From: Paraburkholderia hiiakae
GTDB taxonomy: Bacteria > Pseudomonadota > Gammaproteobacteria > Burkholderiales > Burkholderiaceae
Direction: 5' to 3'
Length of the DNA: 64,000 bases
NCBI RefSeq assembly: GCF_904848665.1
Contig: NZ_CAJHCQ010000008.1
Span: 124,001-188,000 of the forward strand
Below are positions 1 through 7,650 of the stretch, piece after piece (the first letter of the stretch is position 1; each line of letters starts with the position of its first letter). The position numbers and the translations under genes were made by a program. The notes under the pieces were generated by a model that was not told where the DNA came from, did no database searches, and saw only the letters and a list, made by a program, of their open reading frames with translations.

Positions 1-381
1 CGTCGTGAGCCCGGCGCGTGCGAGCAGCGCGAGCTGAATGGCGGTGAAATCGCTATGCCCCACGAACGCAATGGGTTGGTCCTTCAAGCGCCGCTGCAGT
101 CCGTCGTAATCGAGACCGTGCAGGATGCGCACCGCGCCGTAGCCCCCGCGCACGGCGAGCACGATGTCCGGCAAGTCGCGCGACGGATCGGCGAGGCGGT
201 TCAGTTCGGCCGCGCGCTGGCCATCCGTGCCGGCAAAGCGCTGATAGCGCCGCTCGGTCGCCTGCAGGCCGTCGACGTGATGGCCCTGCGCCCGCAACCG
301 CGCAAGCGCACGGTGCACCGCTTCCGGATCGTGCGGATAACCAGACGGTGCGATCAGTTCGATGGTGCGATGAATGGTCAT
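1..381 (-). CDS. ldcA: LD-carboxypeptidase (peptidase S66), 5' part only
   Basis: This is the first 127 residues of a protein cut by the left window edge. The reading frame opens at the ATG whose complement lies at 379-381. It begins with TIELIAPSGYP, then has a VRGGYGAVRIL segment (about residues 81-91) and GHSDFTAIQLALL (about 110-122), which match the nucleophile-elbow region of family S66 LD-carboxypeptidases (LdcA/MccF fold). In that family the GHSD serine is the nucleophile, and the His and Glu of the triad lie in the missing C-terminal half. The family removes D-Ala from cytoplasmic murein tetrapeptides during wall recycling. It follows tadA by 25 nt and is probably cotranscribed with it. 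Confidence 0.88.
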   Translation of the reverse strand, partial: MTIHRTIELIAPSGYPHDPEAVHRALARLRAQGHHVDGLQATERRYQRFAGTDGQRAAELNRLADPSRDLPDIVLAVRGGYGAVRILHGLDYDGLQRRLKDQPIAFVGHSDFTAIQLALLARAGLTT

Positions 382-406
382 GTCGAATTCGATTCAACCG
401 TGAGAT

Positions 407-1024
407 TCAGCTCGCGGGTTCGTTCGGACCGGCTACGCCGGTTTCTCCCTGCGCTTGCTCGGCCTGTGCCCGGGCCGCACGGCGCGCTTCCCGGCTTGCG
501 CGGCGCCGGTCGGCGAAGAACGCGCGCAACGCCTCGCCGCACTCGTCGGCCAGCACACCGCCGGACACGCTTGTATGGTGATTCAACTGCTCGTTGGCAA
601 AGGCATCGACCACGCTGCCACATGCGCCGGTTTTCGGATCATGCGCGCCGAACACCACACGTGCGATACGCGCGTGCATGATCGCGCCGGCGCACATCAG
701 GCACGGTTCAAGGGTCACATAGAGTTCGCAGCCGGGCAAGCGGTAGTTACCCAGCGCGTGCGCGCCCGCGCGCAACGCCGCCATTTCCGCGTGCGCGGAG
801 GGATCGTGCGCGCCGATCGGGTGATTGAAGCCCGAGGCAATCACTTCGTCACCGCGCACGAGCACCGCGCCCACGGGCACTTCGCCGGCGGCGCGTGCCT
901 CTTCGGCCGCGGCCTGCGCGAGACGCATGAAATGCTGATCGCGCTCGGAGACGGGATTGGGTTGGGAAGCCGGCTGTGAAGCGGGCTGTGAAGCGGTTTG
1001 TGAATCGGCCGCGGACGCCGTCAT
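407..1024 (-). CDS. tadA: tRNA-specific adenosine deaminase TadA
   Basis: TadA converts A34 to inosine in the tRNA-Arg(ACG) wobble position. The 205-residue product has the zinc-deaminase motif HAEMAAL (His ligand and catalytic Glu) followed by PCLMCAGAIMHARI (two Cys ligands), then the conserved KTGACGSV segment. The open frame continues upstream to 1288, but that part is unconserved and would overlap the DUF1992 gene, so I chose the ATG at 1024. The N-terminus has about 25 low-complexity residues with tandem ASQP units, and the C-terminus is an Arg/Ala-rich tail; both extend the E. coli-type core (about 167 residues). The gene sits between the DUF1992 gene and ldcA on the same strand. Confidence 0.95.
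   Translation of the reverse strand: MTASAADSQTASQPASQPASQPNPVSERDQHFMRLAQAAAEEARAAGEVPVGAVLVRGDEVIASGFNHPIGAHDPSAHAEMAALRAGAHALGNYRLPGCELYVTLEPCLMCAGAIMHARIARVVFGAHDPKTGACGSVVDAFANEQLNHHTSVSGGVLADECGEALRAFFADRRRASREARRAARAQAEQAQGETGVAGPNEPAS
960..1007. repeat. Four imperfect 12-bp tandem units in the tadA N-terminus
   Basis: Units of about GGCTGTGAAGCG occur at 960-971, 972-983, 984-995 and 996-1007. The middle two are identical and the outer two are diverged. They encode ASQP/TASQ tetrapeptides ahead of the deaminase domain. The unit is a multiple of three, so copy-number change would keep the frame. Confidence 0.8.
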
Positions 1025-1122
1025 GAGCGGATCGGCGGGAGCCGATCCGGCATCCAGACTGGCAGCCGGGTGCGACTCTTCGCGTTCGCCGCCAGGGGCG
1101 TGTGGCTGGACGGGAGAGCCCG

Positions 1123-1533
1123 TCACGCCGCCCCCGCCGAGAGCGCCGGGTGGCCGGGCTCGCCGGCTGCACGCTCGGACAGACGCTCCGCAATGCGGCG
1201 GCGATATTCGTGCGGCACGACCATCGGGCCGCCTCGCAAGGATTCGAGCGCCATGTCGAGCGCAAGCATGCGCGCGCGCAGACGGCATTGCGCGGCCTTG
1301 TCGCCCACGGTGGCGAGGTCGTCATCGAGGTCGCGCAAGGCTCGCAGCTGTTCGACTGCGGGCGGCACAAACCCCGCGTTCTTCAGGATGCGGTGGGCTA
1401 TGCGCACTTCTTCGGGCACGAGCAAGTCGTCGTCAAGCGCCTGTGGCGCACCGGCGCCGGGCAGGTCGTCGAGGTCACCGCGCGCGGCTGCGGCGGCAAT
1501 CCGTTGTTCGACGAGGGCATCAAGCAATTTCAT
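1123..1533 (-). CDS. DUF1992 domain protein (DnaJC28-like)
   Basis: A 136-residue protein beginning MKLLDALVEQRIAAA, with the GDLDDLPGAGAPQ segment (about residues 18-31) and a later helix-rich half (VPEEVRIAHRILKNAGF) typical of the DUF1992/DnaJ-homologue subfamily C member 28 domain. Despite the family name it has no J domain. Its biochemical role is unknown. The ATG at 1533 places the conserved start at residue 1; an upstream start at 1563 would add ten unconserved residues. A 98-nt spacer separates it from tadA downstream. The C-terminus is Gly/Ala-rich. Confidence 0.82.
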   Translation of the reverse strand: MKLLDALVEQRIAAAAARGDLDDLPGAGAPQALDDDLLVPEEVRIAHRILKNAGFVPPAVEQLRALRDLDDDLATVGDKAAQCRLRARMLALDMALESLRGGPMVVPHEYRRRIAERLSERAAGEPGHPALSAGAA

Positions 1534-1721
1534 CAGCAATCCACTACGTTGCGGCCCACGCATTCTATCAGGGTAAGACCTGGAAGACCGGGTGCGGCTG
1601 GCAAGTGTGTCATCGACTCCTTACAGCTTGACAGACCGGGGGTTTGATGCGGAATGAATAGGCGCGGACGACGAAACCTGGAATCGTCTGATGGCGGGCT
1701 GCGACGACCGAGGCGTATGGT

Positions 1722-1731
1722 TAAGCGCTTA
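1722..1731. promoter_or_regulatory. 10-bp palindrome TAAGCGCTTA
   Basis: A perfect palindrome in the intergenic region between the divergent DUF1992 and small lipoprotein genes. It is flanked by a longer imperfect inverted repeat (about 691-700 with 731-740, TGGCGGG/CCCCGCCA). Its core resembles AAGCGCTA units found at 6387-6404. A regulatory role is inference only. Confidence 0.3.
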
Positions 1732-1775
1732 GCCCCGCCATGACGTCCTTTTAGCCGCCCTCCTTTTCGCCCTCG

Positions 1776-1946
1776 ATGATGAAACAACACGTCCGCCCCA
1801 AACGACCCGCCATGCGCCGACTTCGCCTCACCGCCCTCTGCCTCCTGGTCACCGCCAGCCTTTCAGGCTGCGGCGTGTTCTGCGGGGCGGCAGGCGGCAG
1901 CGGCGGCGGCATGGCCGGTGGATGCGGCACCGGCATGCGATTCTGA
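1776..1946 (+). CDS. Small Gly/Cys-rich lipoprotein (56 aa)
   Basis: A 56-codon frame with a lipoprotein signal peptide: basic residues (RPKRPAMRRLR), a hydrophobic core (LTALCLLVTASL) and the lipobox LSGC with the lipidated Cys at residue 32. The mature part is only 25 residues, GVFCGAAGGSGGGMAGG and then CGTGMRF, rich in Gly with two further Cys. Two adjacent ATG codons open the frame (1776, 1779), and an internal ATG at 1812 would give a more standard 44-residue precursor; none has a strong Shine-Dalgarno. I do not recognise a function. It converges on the aminotransferase gene and shares the hairpin at 1961-2005. Confidence 0.62.
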   Translation: MMKQHVRPKRPAMRRLRLTALCLLVTASLSGCGVFCGAAGGSGGGMAGGCGTGMRF

Positions 1947-1960
1947 CGCTCAGATGCGAA

Positions 1961-2005
1961 AACGCCGCTGGAGCGCCCGGCTTGTACCGGCACCCCAGCG
2001 GCGTT
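1961..2005 (-). terminator. Hairpin terminator of the aminotransferase gene
   Basis: An 11-bp perfect stem (AACGCCGCTGG at 1961-1971 with its complement at 1995-2005) and a 23-nt loop. Read on the minus strand it is followed by TTTTCG, and it lies 30 nt past the aminotransferase stop. It may also stop transcripts from the small lipoprotein gene. Confidence 0.7.
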
Positions 2006-2035
2006 AAAAGGATTTCCGGGCGATCTGCCCTGCCC

Positions 2036-3232
2036 TCAGTCCTTCATCACCTTGCCGACCGCGTCGACCACAACGCTCACGTTCTTCTCGTTCAGGCCGG
2101 CCACGCACATGCGGCCCGAGCGCAGGATATACACGCCGAGTTCTTCCTTCAGGCGCTCGACCTGCTTCTCGCTCAAGCCCGTGTACGTGAACATGCCGCG
2201 CTGCTTCACGTAGCGCGTAAGCGCCGCTTCGCTCGCGTGCGCACGCAGGCCGTCGTGAATCGCCACGCGCATGCGCGCAATGCGTTCGCACATCGCCGCC
2301 AGCTCCTGCTCCCACGACGCCTTCAGTTCCGGCGTACTCAGCACGCGCGTGACGATCTTCGCGCCGTGAGTCGGCGGATTGCTGTAGTTCGCGCGCACCG
2401 AACCCGTGAGCTGACCGAGCACACGGTCGGCGGCCGCCGCGTCTTCGCAGATCACGTGCAGGCCGCCGCAACGCTCACCGTAGAGCGAAAAGTTCTTCGA
2501 GAACGAATTCGCCACCAGCGCCGGCACACCGCGGCGCGAGAGTTCGCGCACCGCGAACGCGTCGTCCTCGAGGCCCGCGCCGAAGCCCTGATACGCCATA
2601 TCGACGAACGGCAGCAGGTCGCGTTTTTGCAGCACGTCGATCAGTCGCTCCCACTGCGCGCGATCCAGATCGACGCCCGTTGGGTTATGGCAGCACGCGT
2701 GCAGCAGCACGACGCTCTTCGCCGGCAGCGCGTCGATGGCCGAGAGCATCGCCTCGAACTTCAGGCCACCCGTCACCTCGTCGTAGTACGGGTACGTGTT
2801 CACCGTGAACCCCGCACGCTCGAAGATAAAGCGGTGGTTCTCCCAAGTCGGGTCGCTCACCCACACCTGGCTGGTCGCAAAGTAGCGCTTGATGAAATCG
2901 GCGCCGACCTTGAGCGCGCCCGAGCCGCCCAGCGTCTGCACGGTCGCGATGCGGCCGGCCGCACGCGACGGGCACTCAGCGCCGAACACCAGTGCCTGCA
3001 CGGCGTCACGATACTGCGCGAAACCCGCCATCGGCAGATACGGCTTCGGACCCGGCTCCTCGAGAATTGCCGCCTCGGCCGCGTGAACGGCCTTCATGAC
3101 AGGCAGACGGCCTTCGTCGTCGAAGTAGATGCCAATGCTCAGATTGACCTTGTTCTGACGCGGGTCCTTTTGGAAGTTCTCGTTGAGCGAGAGGATCGGG
3201 TCGCCGGGGTAGGCATCGATGTGTTCGAACAT
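2036..3232 (-). CDS. tyrB: Aromatic amino acid aminotransferase (class I)
   Basis: A 398-residue PLP-dependent aspartate/aromatic aminotransferase that exchanges amino groups between aromatic amino acids or aspartate and 2-oxoglutarate. Visible landmarks are HNPTG (182-186), the Asp in FVDMAYQGF (D211) that holds the pyridine nitrogen, the Schiff-base Lys in NSFSKNFSLYGER (K246), and the carboxylate-binding Arg in SGRMCVAG (R374). Length is normal for the I-alpha subgroup. The substrate choice between TyrB and AspC cannot be settled from sequence. The neighbouring aromatic-type permease, 43 nt upstream on the same strand, favours aromatic amino acids. Confidence 0.9.
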   Translation of the reverse strand: MFEHIDAYPGDPILSLNENFQKDPRQNKVNLSIGIYFDDEGRLPVMKAVHAAEAAILEEPGPKPYLPMAGFAQYRDAVQALVFGAECPSRAAGRIATVQTLGGSGALKVGADFIKRYFATSQVWVSDPTWENHRFIFERAGFTVNTYPYYDEVTGGLKFEAMLSAIDALPAKSVVLLHACCHNPTGVDLDRAQWERLIDVLQKRDLLPFVDMAYQGFGAGLEDDAFAVRELSRRGVPALVANSFSKNFSLYGERCGGLHVICEDAAAADRVLGQLTGSVRANYSNPPTHGAKIVTRVLSTPELKASWEQELAAMCERIARMRVAIHDGLRAHASEAALTRYVKQRGMFTYTGLSEKQVERLKEELGVYILRSGRMCVAGLNEKNVSVVVDAVGKVMKD

Positions 3233-3275
3233 GCTGTTTAACTCTCTGGACGAAATTCGGGACGAATATCAGCGC

Positions 3276-4670
3276 TTACGGAGCCGGCACGCCACGTTGC
3301 AGCGCCGGCGCCGACTTGCGGCACCACAGGCGGTAGGCGAGCCCAAGCACGCCCAGCCAGACCGGAATGAGGTACACGGAAATCCGCAGATCCGGAATCA
3401 GATACATTACAACGAGAATACCGCCGAGGAACGCGAGACACACGTAATTCGTGAGCGGATAGCCGAGGCTGCGGAACGTGGTTGTCTGGCCGGCACGCGC
3501 CTTCTCGCGGCGGAATTTCAGGTGAATCAGGCTGATCATCGCCCAGTTGATGATCAGCGCGGACACCACGAGGCCCATCAGCAGTTCGAACGCCTTGCCC
3601 GGCATGAAGTAGTTGATGATCACACAAGCAGCCGTAACGAACGCCGATACGCCGAGCGCCGCCAGCGGAATGCCGCGCCGGCTGACCTTGAGCAGCGCCT
3701 TCGGCGCATTGCCCTGCTGCGCGAGGCCGAACAGCATGCGGCTGTTGCAGTACACGCCGCTGTTGTAGACGGAGAGTGCGGCGGTCAGCACGACGACGTT
3801 GAGCACGTTGGCCACGAGGTCGCTGTTCATCGCGTGGAAGATCAGCACGAAGGGGCTGCCGCCAGCCACGACCTTCTGCCACGGATAGAGCGAAAGCAGC
3901 ACGCCGAGCGCGCCGATGTAGAAAATCAGGATGCGGTAGATCACCTGATTCGTCGCGCGCGGAATGCTATGCGAGGGATCATCGGCCTCTGCTGCGGTGA
4001 TACCGACAAGCTCCAGTCCGCCGAACGAGAACATCACGACGGCCATGGCCATGACGAGACCCGAAACCCCGTGCGGGAAGAAACCGCCATTGCGCCAGAG
4101 GTTCGAGACGCTTGCCTCAGGACCCGCCGAGCCCGAAAACAGCAGCCAGCCGCCGAAGGCGATCATGCCGACGATCGCGAGCACCTTGATGATCGCGAAC
4201 CAGAATTCGAGTTCGCCGTACGACTTGACGCTCGTGAGGTTGATGCCGTTGATCACGACGAAGAACACGAGCGCCGAGAGCCATGTTGGCAGCGTCGGCC
4301 ACCAATAGTGCATGTAGATGCCGACCGCCGAAAGCTCGGCCATGCTCACGAGCACGTAGAGCACCCAGTAGTTCCAGCCGGAGAGAAAGCCGGCGAACGG
4401 GCCGAAATACTTGTCGGCGAAATAGCTGAACGAACCAGCGACGGGCTCGTCCACGACCATCTCACCCAATTGCCGCATGATGAAGAACGCAATGATCCCG
4501 GCAATGCCGTAGCCGAGCAGCACCGAAGGGCCGGCGGTCTGAATCGTCTGCGCAATGCCGAGGAACAGGCCCGTGCCGATCGCCCCGCCCAGCGCAATGA
4601 GCTGGATGTGGCGATTCTTGAGGCCGCGTTTTAGCTGGCCGCTATTTTCACGCATGTCGTTTGAAACCAT
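3276..4670 (-). CDS. Amino acid permease, APC family (AroP/PheP-like)
   Basis: A 464-residue inner-membrane protein with about 12 hydrophobic segments. It carries the APC signature ALGGAIGTGLFLGI (about residues 26-39) followed by GEMVVDEPVAGSFSYFADKYFGP, typical of the amino acid transporter subfamily that includes AroP, PheP, GabP and ProY. It probably imports an amino acid by proton symport; aromatic substrates are inferred from the adjacent aminotransferase. The ATG at 4670 is preceded by AGAAAGAGAC; the open frame runs 30 codons further upstream without family similarity. It is divergent from the Lrp-type regulator. Confidence 0.88.
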   Translation of the reverse strand: MVSNDMRENSGQLKRGLKNRHIQLIALGGAIGTGLFLGIAQTIQTAGPSVLLGYGIAGIIAFFIMRQLGEMVVDEPVAGSFSYFADKYFGPFAGFLSGWNYWVLYVLVSMAELSAVGIYMHYWWPTLPTWLSALVFFVVINGINLTSVKSYGELEFWFAIIKVLAIVGMIAFGGWLLFSGSAGPEASVSNLWRNGGFFPHGVSGLVMAMAVVMFSFGGLELVGITAAEADDPSHSIPRATNQVIYRILIFYIGALGVLLSLYPWQKVVAGGSPFVLIFHAMNSDLVANVLNVVVLTAALSVYNSGVYCNSRMLFGLAQQGNAPKALLKVSRRGIPLAALGVSAFVTAACVIINYFMPGKAFELLMGLVVSALIINWAMISLIHLKFRREKARAGQTTTFRSLGYPLTNYVCLAFLGGILVVMYLIPDLRISVYLIPVWLGVLGLAYRLWCRKSAPALQRGVPAP

Positions 4671-4924
4671 GTCTCTTTCTGTCTCCGGCTTATCTGCGCG
4701 GGGCCCGGACATCTGGGTAGGATGCCGGCTCCGCTCCACGAAATAAAATTGCGCGCGCAACCTTCTGCGTTGGCGCGCTGCCAGGCGCGGCGGTATTGGC
4801 CGCCAGCCCGATCGGGTGCGCCCAGTGTATAGTTGGCGCGGAAAAATATGATTTCATCTCGTACGCAGGCAAACCCTGATTGATACAATTCCCTCTCGCG
4901 TCAAACCCATCTCACGCAAGATAA
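4671..4924. promoter_or_regulatory. Divergent promoter region, permease / Lrp regulator
   Basis: 254 nt between two diverging genes. The part nearest the regulator is AT-rich for this genome (about 4838-4890), with TACAAT at 4884-4889 as a possible -10 for the regulator and TATACA on the minus strand near 4825 for the permease. Neither has a clear -35. Lrp-type proteins commonly bind such divergent regions, so auto- and cross-regulation is likely but inferred. Confidence 0.4.
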
Positions 4925-5398
4925 ATGCAAAATCTCGCGCTCGACACGATTGACATGCGGCTGCTTGCCGCACTGCAGGAACACGGCCGCGCCTCGAACC
5001 TCGAACTCGCGGCCGCGATCAAGCTCTCGCCCGCGCAGACGCTGCGCCGTCACCGGCGGCTCGAGGAACTCGGCGTGATCCGGCGTTACGAGACGCGCCT
5101 CGACGCGCAGGCGCTGGGCTTCGGCGTGGTCGCCTTCATTCAGGTGACGATGGAACGCGGGCACATGCGTGAGCTCGTGAAGTTCAAGGAGCTCGTCGCG
5201 ACGTTGCCGCAGGTGCAGGAGTGCTACTCCGTGACGGGCGATATCGACTACGTGCTGAAGGTGGTGGCGCGCGATCTCAAGGCGCTATCCGAATTCCTGC
5301 TCGATACGCTGATGCGCGCGCCCGGCGTGAACAGCGTGCAGTCGATCGTCTGTCTCGATGAACTCAAGGGGACAAGTGCGATGCCGCTGGAAGCCTGA
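4925..5398 (+). CDS. Lrp/AsnC family transcriptional regulator
   Basis: A 157-residue one-component regulator. The N-terminal third is the winged helix-turn-helix (LDTIDMRLLAALQEHG, then LSPAQTLRRHRRLEELGVI at about residues 33-51). The rest is the RAM/AsnC effector domain with the typical VQECYSVTGDIDYVLKV strand-turn (about 97-113). These proteins form octamers and sense amino acids. Its divergent placement against an amino acid permease and an aminotransferase suggests it controls them. The exact ligand is not visible. Confidence 0.92.
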   Translation: MQNLALDTIDMRLLAALQEHGRASNLELAAAIKLSPAQTLRRHRRLEELGVIRRYETRLDAQALGFGVVAFIQVTMERGHMRELVKFKELVATLPQVQECYSVTGDIDYVLKVVARDLKALSEFLLDTLMRAPGVNSVQSIVCLDELKGTSAMPLEA

Positions 5399-5504
5399 GA
5401 CAAACGCGCGGCAGGTCCGTCTGGCGGGGTCTTTCGGCGAAAACGCAATTTTATCTCATCACCGCTATTTTGGCGGCGGCGCAGGACCGGCTGATGAAAT
5501 AGTC

Positions 5505-5533
5505 TTGCTAAAAGCCCCATCGTGCTCTAAAAA
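5505..5533 (+). promoter_or_regulatory. Candidate promoter of the sugar ABC operon
   Basis: TTGCTA (5505-5510), a 17-nt spacer and TAAAAA (5528-5533), about 75 nt ahead of the ATPase start. The -10 matches poorly, so this is only a candidate. Confidence 0.3.
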
Positions 5534-5609
5534 ACAGGCTAGTTAGCATGTCTCCCGGCCGCCCTGGACACTGCAGCGGACGGCTTCACAAGCGCGAGCG
5601 CGACAGTCC

Positions 5610-6350
5610 ATGAGTCTTCTTGAGCTCAGAGGCGTTTCCAGGCACTTCGGCGCCATTCAAGCGCTGACCGACATGACGCTGAGCCTGGAACCGGGCCAGG
5701 TGATCGGACTGATGGGTGACAACGGGGCTGGAAAATCGACGCTGGTGAAGGTCATCGCCGGCAACTTCCCGCCCTCCCATGGCGAAGTTCTCATCGACGG
5801 CAAGCCCGTTCATTTCAGCCGGCCTGTGGACGCCCGCGCAAAGGGCATCGAGGTCGTGTATCAGGATCTCGCCCTCTGTGACAACCTCACGGCGGCGGCC
5901 AATGTCTTTCTCGGACGCGAGCCGCGCATCGGCATATGGCCCTTTCGCGTGCTCGATCACGCGGCCATGTATCGGCGCGCCGCCGAGCTTTTCAAGGAAC
6001 TGAAGTCCGAAACGCGCCCGCGCGATCTCGTCCGGCAGATGTCGGGCGGCCAGCGGCAGGCCGTGGCGATTGCACGCACGCGTCTTTCTGAGGCGCGGCT
6101 CGTGATCATGGACGAACCCACCGCTGCGATCAGCGTGCGTCAGGTGGCGCAGGTGCTCGACCTCATCAAACGCCTGTCTGAGCACGGCATTGCCGTCATT
6201 CTCATCAGTCACCGCATGCCAGACGTTTTCGAGGTCGCCCAGCGCGTAGTTGTCATGCGGCGCGGGCGCAAGGTGGCGGACAAGCAGATCGCCGCGTCTT
6301 CGCCGGAGGAAGTCACCGGCCTTATCACCGGAGCCATCGCCGCCGCCTGA
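5610..6350 (+). CDS. frcA: Sugar ABC transporter ATP-binding protein (FrcA-like)
   Basis: A 246-residue single-domain ATPase of the carbohydrate-uptake class. It has Walker A GDNGAGKST (36-44), Q-loop Gln in VVYQDL (about 85), signature MSGGQRQ (144-150), Walker B VIMDEP (165-170) and the switch His in ISHRM (about 201). RbsA, XylG and AraG carry two fused ATPase domains; this one has one, as in FrcA of the fructose/mannose/ribose system of rhizobia, and would act as a homodimer. It is first in an ATPase-permease-binding protein cluster, the reverse of the usual order. Confidence 0.87.
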   Translation: MSLLELRGVSRHFGAIQALTDMTLSLEPGQVIGLMGDNGAGKSTLVKVIAGNFPPSHGEVLIDGKPVHFSRPVDARAKGIEVVYQDLALCDNLTAAANVFLGREPRIGIWPFRVLDHAAMYRRAAELFKELKSETRPRDLVRQMSGGQRQAVAIARTRLSEARLVIMDEPTAAISVRQVAQVLDLIKRLSEHGIAVILISHRMPDVFEVAQRVVVMRRGRKVADKQIAASSPEEVTGLITGAIAAA

Positions 6351-6380
6351 AGCCGACTCGCGCGACTGCGTTGCATGGGG

Positions 6381-6410
6381 CCGCACTAAGCGCTAAAGCG
6401 CTAAGTGCGG
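6381..6410 (+). repeat. Intercistronic inverted repeat with tandem AAGCGCTA units
   Basis: A 30-nt near-perfect inverted repeat: arms CCGCACT/AGTGCGG at the outside and AGCGCT/AGCGCT inside, with one A-A mismatch and a 2-nt centre. The core holds two direct AAGCGCTA copies (6388-6395, 6396-6403). It lies 30 nt after the ATPase stop and 6 nt before the permease Shine-Dalgarno. There is no T-run, so it looks more like an RNA-processing or translation-control hairpin, or an operator, than a terminator. Confidence 0.75.
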
Positions 6411-6415
6411 CCGAC

Positions 6416-6431
6416 AGGAGACCCGAAATTG
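6416..6431 (+). promoter_or_regulatory. Shine-Dalgarno and TTG start deciding the permease start
   Basis: AGGAG at 6416-6420 sits 8 nt before TTG at 6429-6431. The alternatives, GTG at 6405 (inside the hairpin) and ATG at 6459, have no Shine-Dalgarno at a suitable distance. Confidence 0.6.
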
Positions 6432-7454
6432 AACGATGCGCCGCAAAGGCCAAACCCGATGCCGACACTGCTTGACGATCCCCAGTCCGCGAAGACCCAC
6501 ACCCGCTGGAGTGGACTGCTCGCGAGCCAGGTGTTCTGGGTCGTGCTCGCGACGCTCGTTGCCTGCGTCCTGCTTTCGTTCGTCACATCGACGTTCGCCA
6601 CGCAGCAGAATCTCTTCAACGTTACGCGCAACTTCGCCTTCGTCGCGATCGTCGCGCTGGGGATGATGGCCATTATCGTCACGGGCGGCATCGACATTTC
6701 GGTCGGCTCGACGATTGCGTTAAGCGGCATCGTGCTTGCCGTCACCATGAACGCGGGCTACCCGATCTGGGCCGGCATTGGCCTCGGGCTGCTCACCGCG
6801 GGGCTGGTCGGCCTCGTGAACGGCCTGCTCATCGCGTATCTCGACATGCAGCCTTTCGTCGTGACGCTAGGGATGCTGAGCGTGGGCCGCAGCCTCGCGC
6901 TCGTGATCTCCGGCAGCCGGACCATCTTCGAATTCGGACCCGACGGACACAAGCTCCTCGTGCTCGGCGGCGGCAAGACGCTCGGCGTGGCCAATCCCGT
7001 CTGGTTCCTGATCGTCCTCGGCGTCCTGTTCTGGTTCGCCTTCGCCTTCACGCGCTGGGGCCGCTACGTGTTCGCGGTCGGCGGCAACCGTCATGCGGCG
7101 AATCTCACCGGCGTGCCGGTGCGGCGCGTGATCTGTTCGGTCTACGTGTTAGGCGGCCTGATGGCCGGCATCGCGGCCATTCTGGAAGTGGGCTGGCTCG
7201 GCGCGGTGACCACAGGGCTTGGCACCGGCGACGAACTGCGTGTGATTGCCGCCACGGTGATCGGCGGTACCAATCTCGCGGGCGGCGTGGGCAGCGCCTT
7301 CGGCACGATAGTCGGCGCCGCGCTCATCGAAGTGATCCGCAACAGCCTGATCCTGCTCGGCGTCGACTCGTTCTGGCAAGGAACGGTCGTGGGCGGCTTC
7401 ATCATCATCGCCGTGTTGTTCAACCGGCTCGGCGGCGAGCGGCAAGGAGACTGA
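6429..7454 (+). CDS. frcC: Sugar ABC transporter permease (FrcC/RbsC-like)
   Basis: A 341-residue inner-membrane permease with about nine hydrophobic segments. The family hallmark GGIDISVGS (about residues 86-94) and the later ATVIGGTNLAGGVGS segment that contacts the ATPase are present. It would form the dimeric channel of a ribose/fructose-type importer with the ATPase upstream and the binding protein downstream. The TTG start is chosen for its Shine-Dalgarno. The upstream hairpin may lower or separate its expression from the ATPase gene. Confidence 0.88.
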   Translation: MNDAPQRPNPMPTLLDDPQSAKTHTRWSGLLASQVFWVVLATLVACVLLSFVTSTFATQQNLFNVTRNFAFVAIVALGMMAIIVTGGIDISVGSTIALSGIVLAVTMNAGYPIWAGIGLGLLTAGLVGLVNGLLIAYLDMQPFVVTLGMLSVGRSLALVISGSRTIFEFGPDGHKLLVLGGGKTLGVANPVWFLIVLGVLFWFAFAFTRWGRYVFAVGGNRHAANLTGVPVRRVICSVYVLGGLMAGIAAILEVGWLGAVTTGLGTGDELRVIAATVIGGTNLAGGVGSAFGTIVGAALIEVIRNSLILLGVDSFWQGTVVGGFIIIAVLFNRLGGERQGD

Positions 7455-7650
7455 ACGGATTCAGGGAGGCGCGGCCGGACTGCACGCGGAACCGCCGGAC
7501 GCCAGCCATAACGAGAAACGCGACGAGAAATGCGACAAGCAACGCAAGGTTCCGCAGGAAGCCCAAAGCACGGGCGCGGGCTTTCCTTCCGATGACGAAG
7601 ACTGTACGAGACACGCGCGCCGTACAACCGGCGCCGAACAGGAGGAAACC

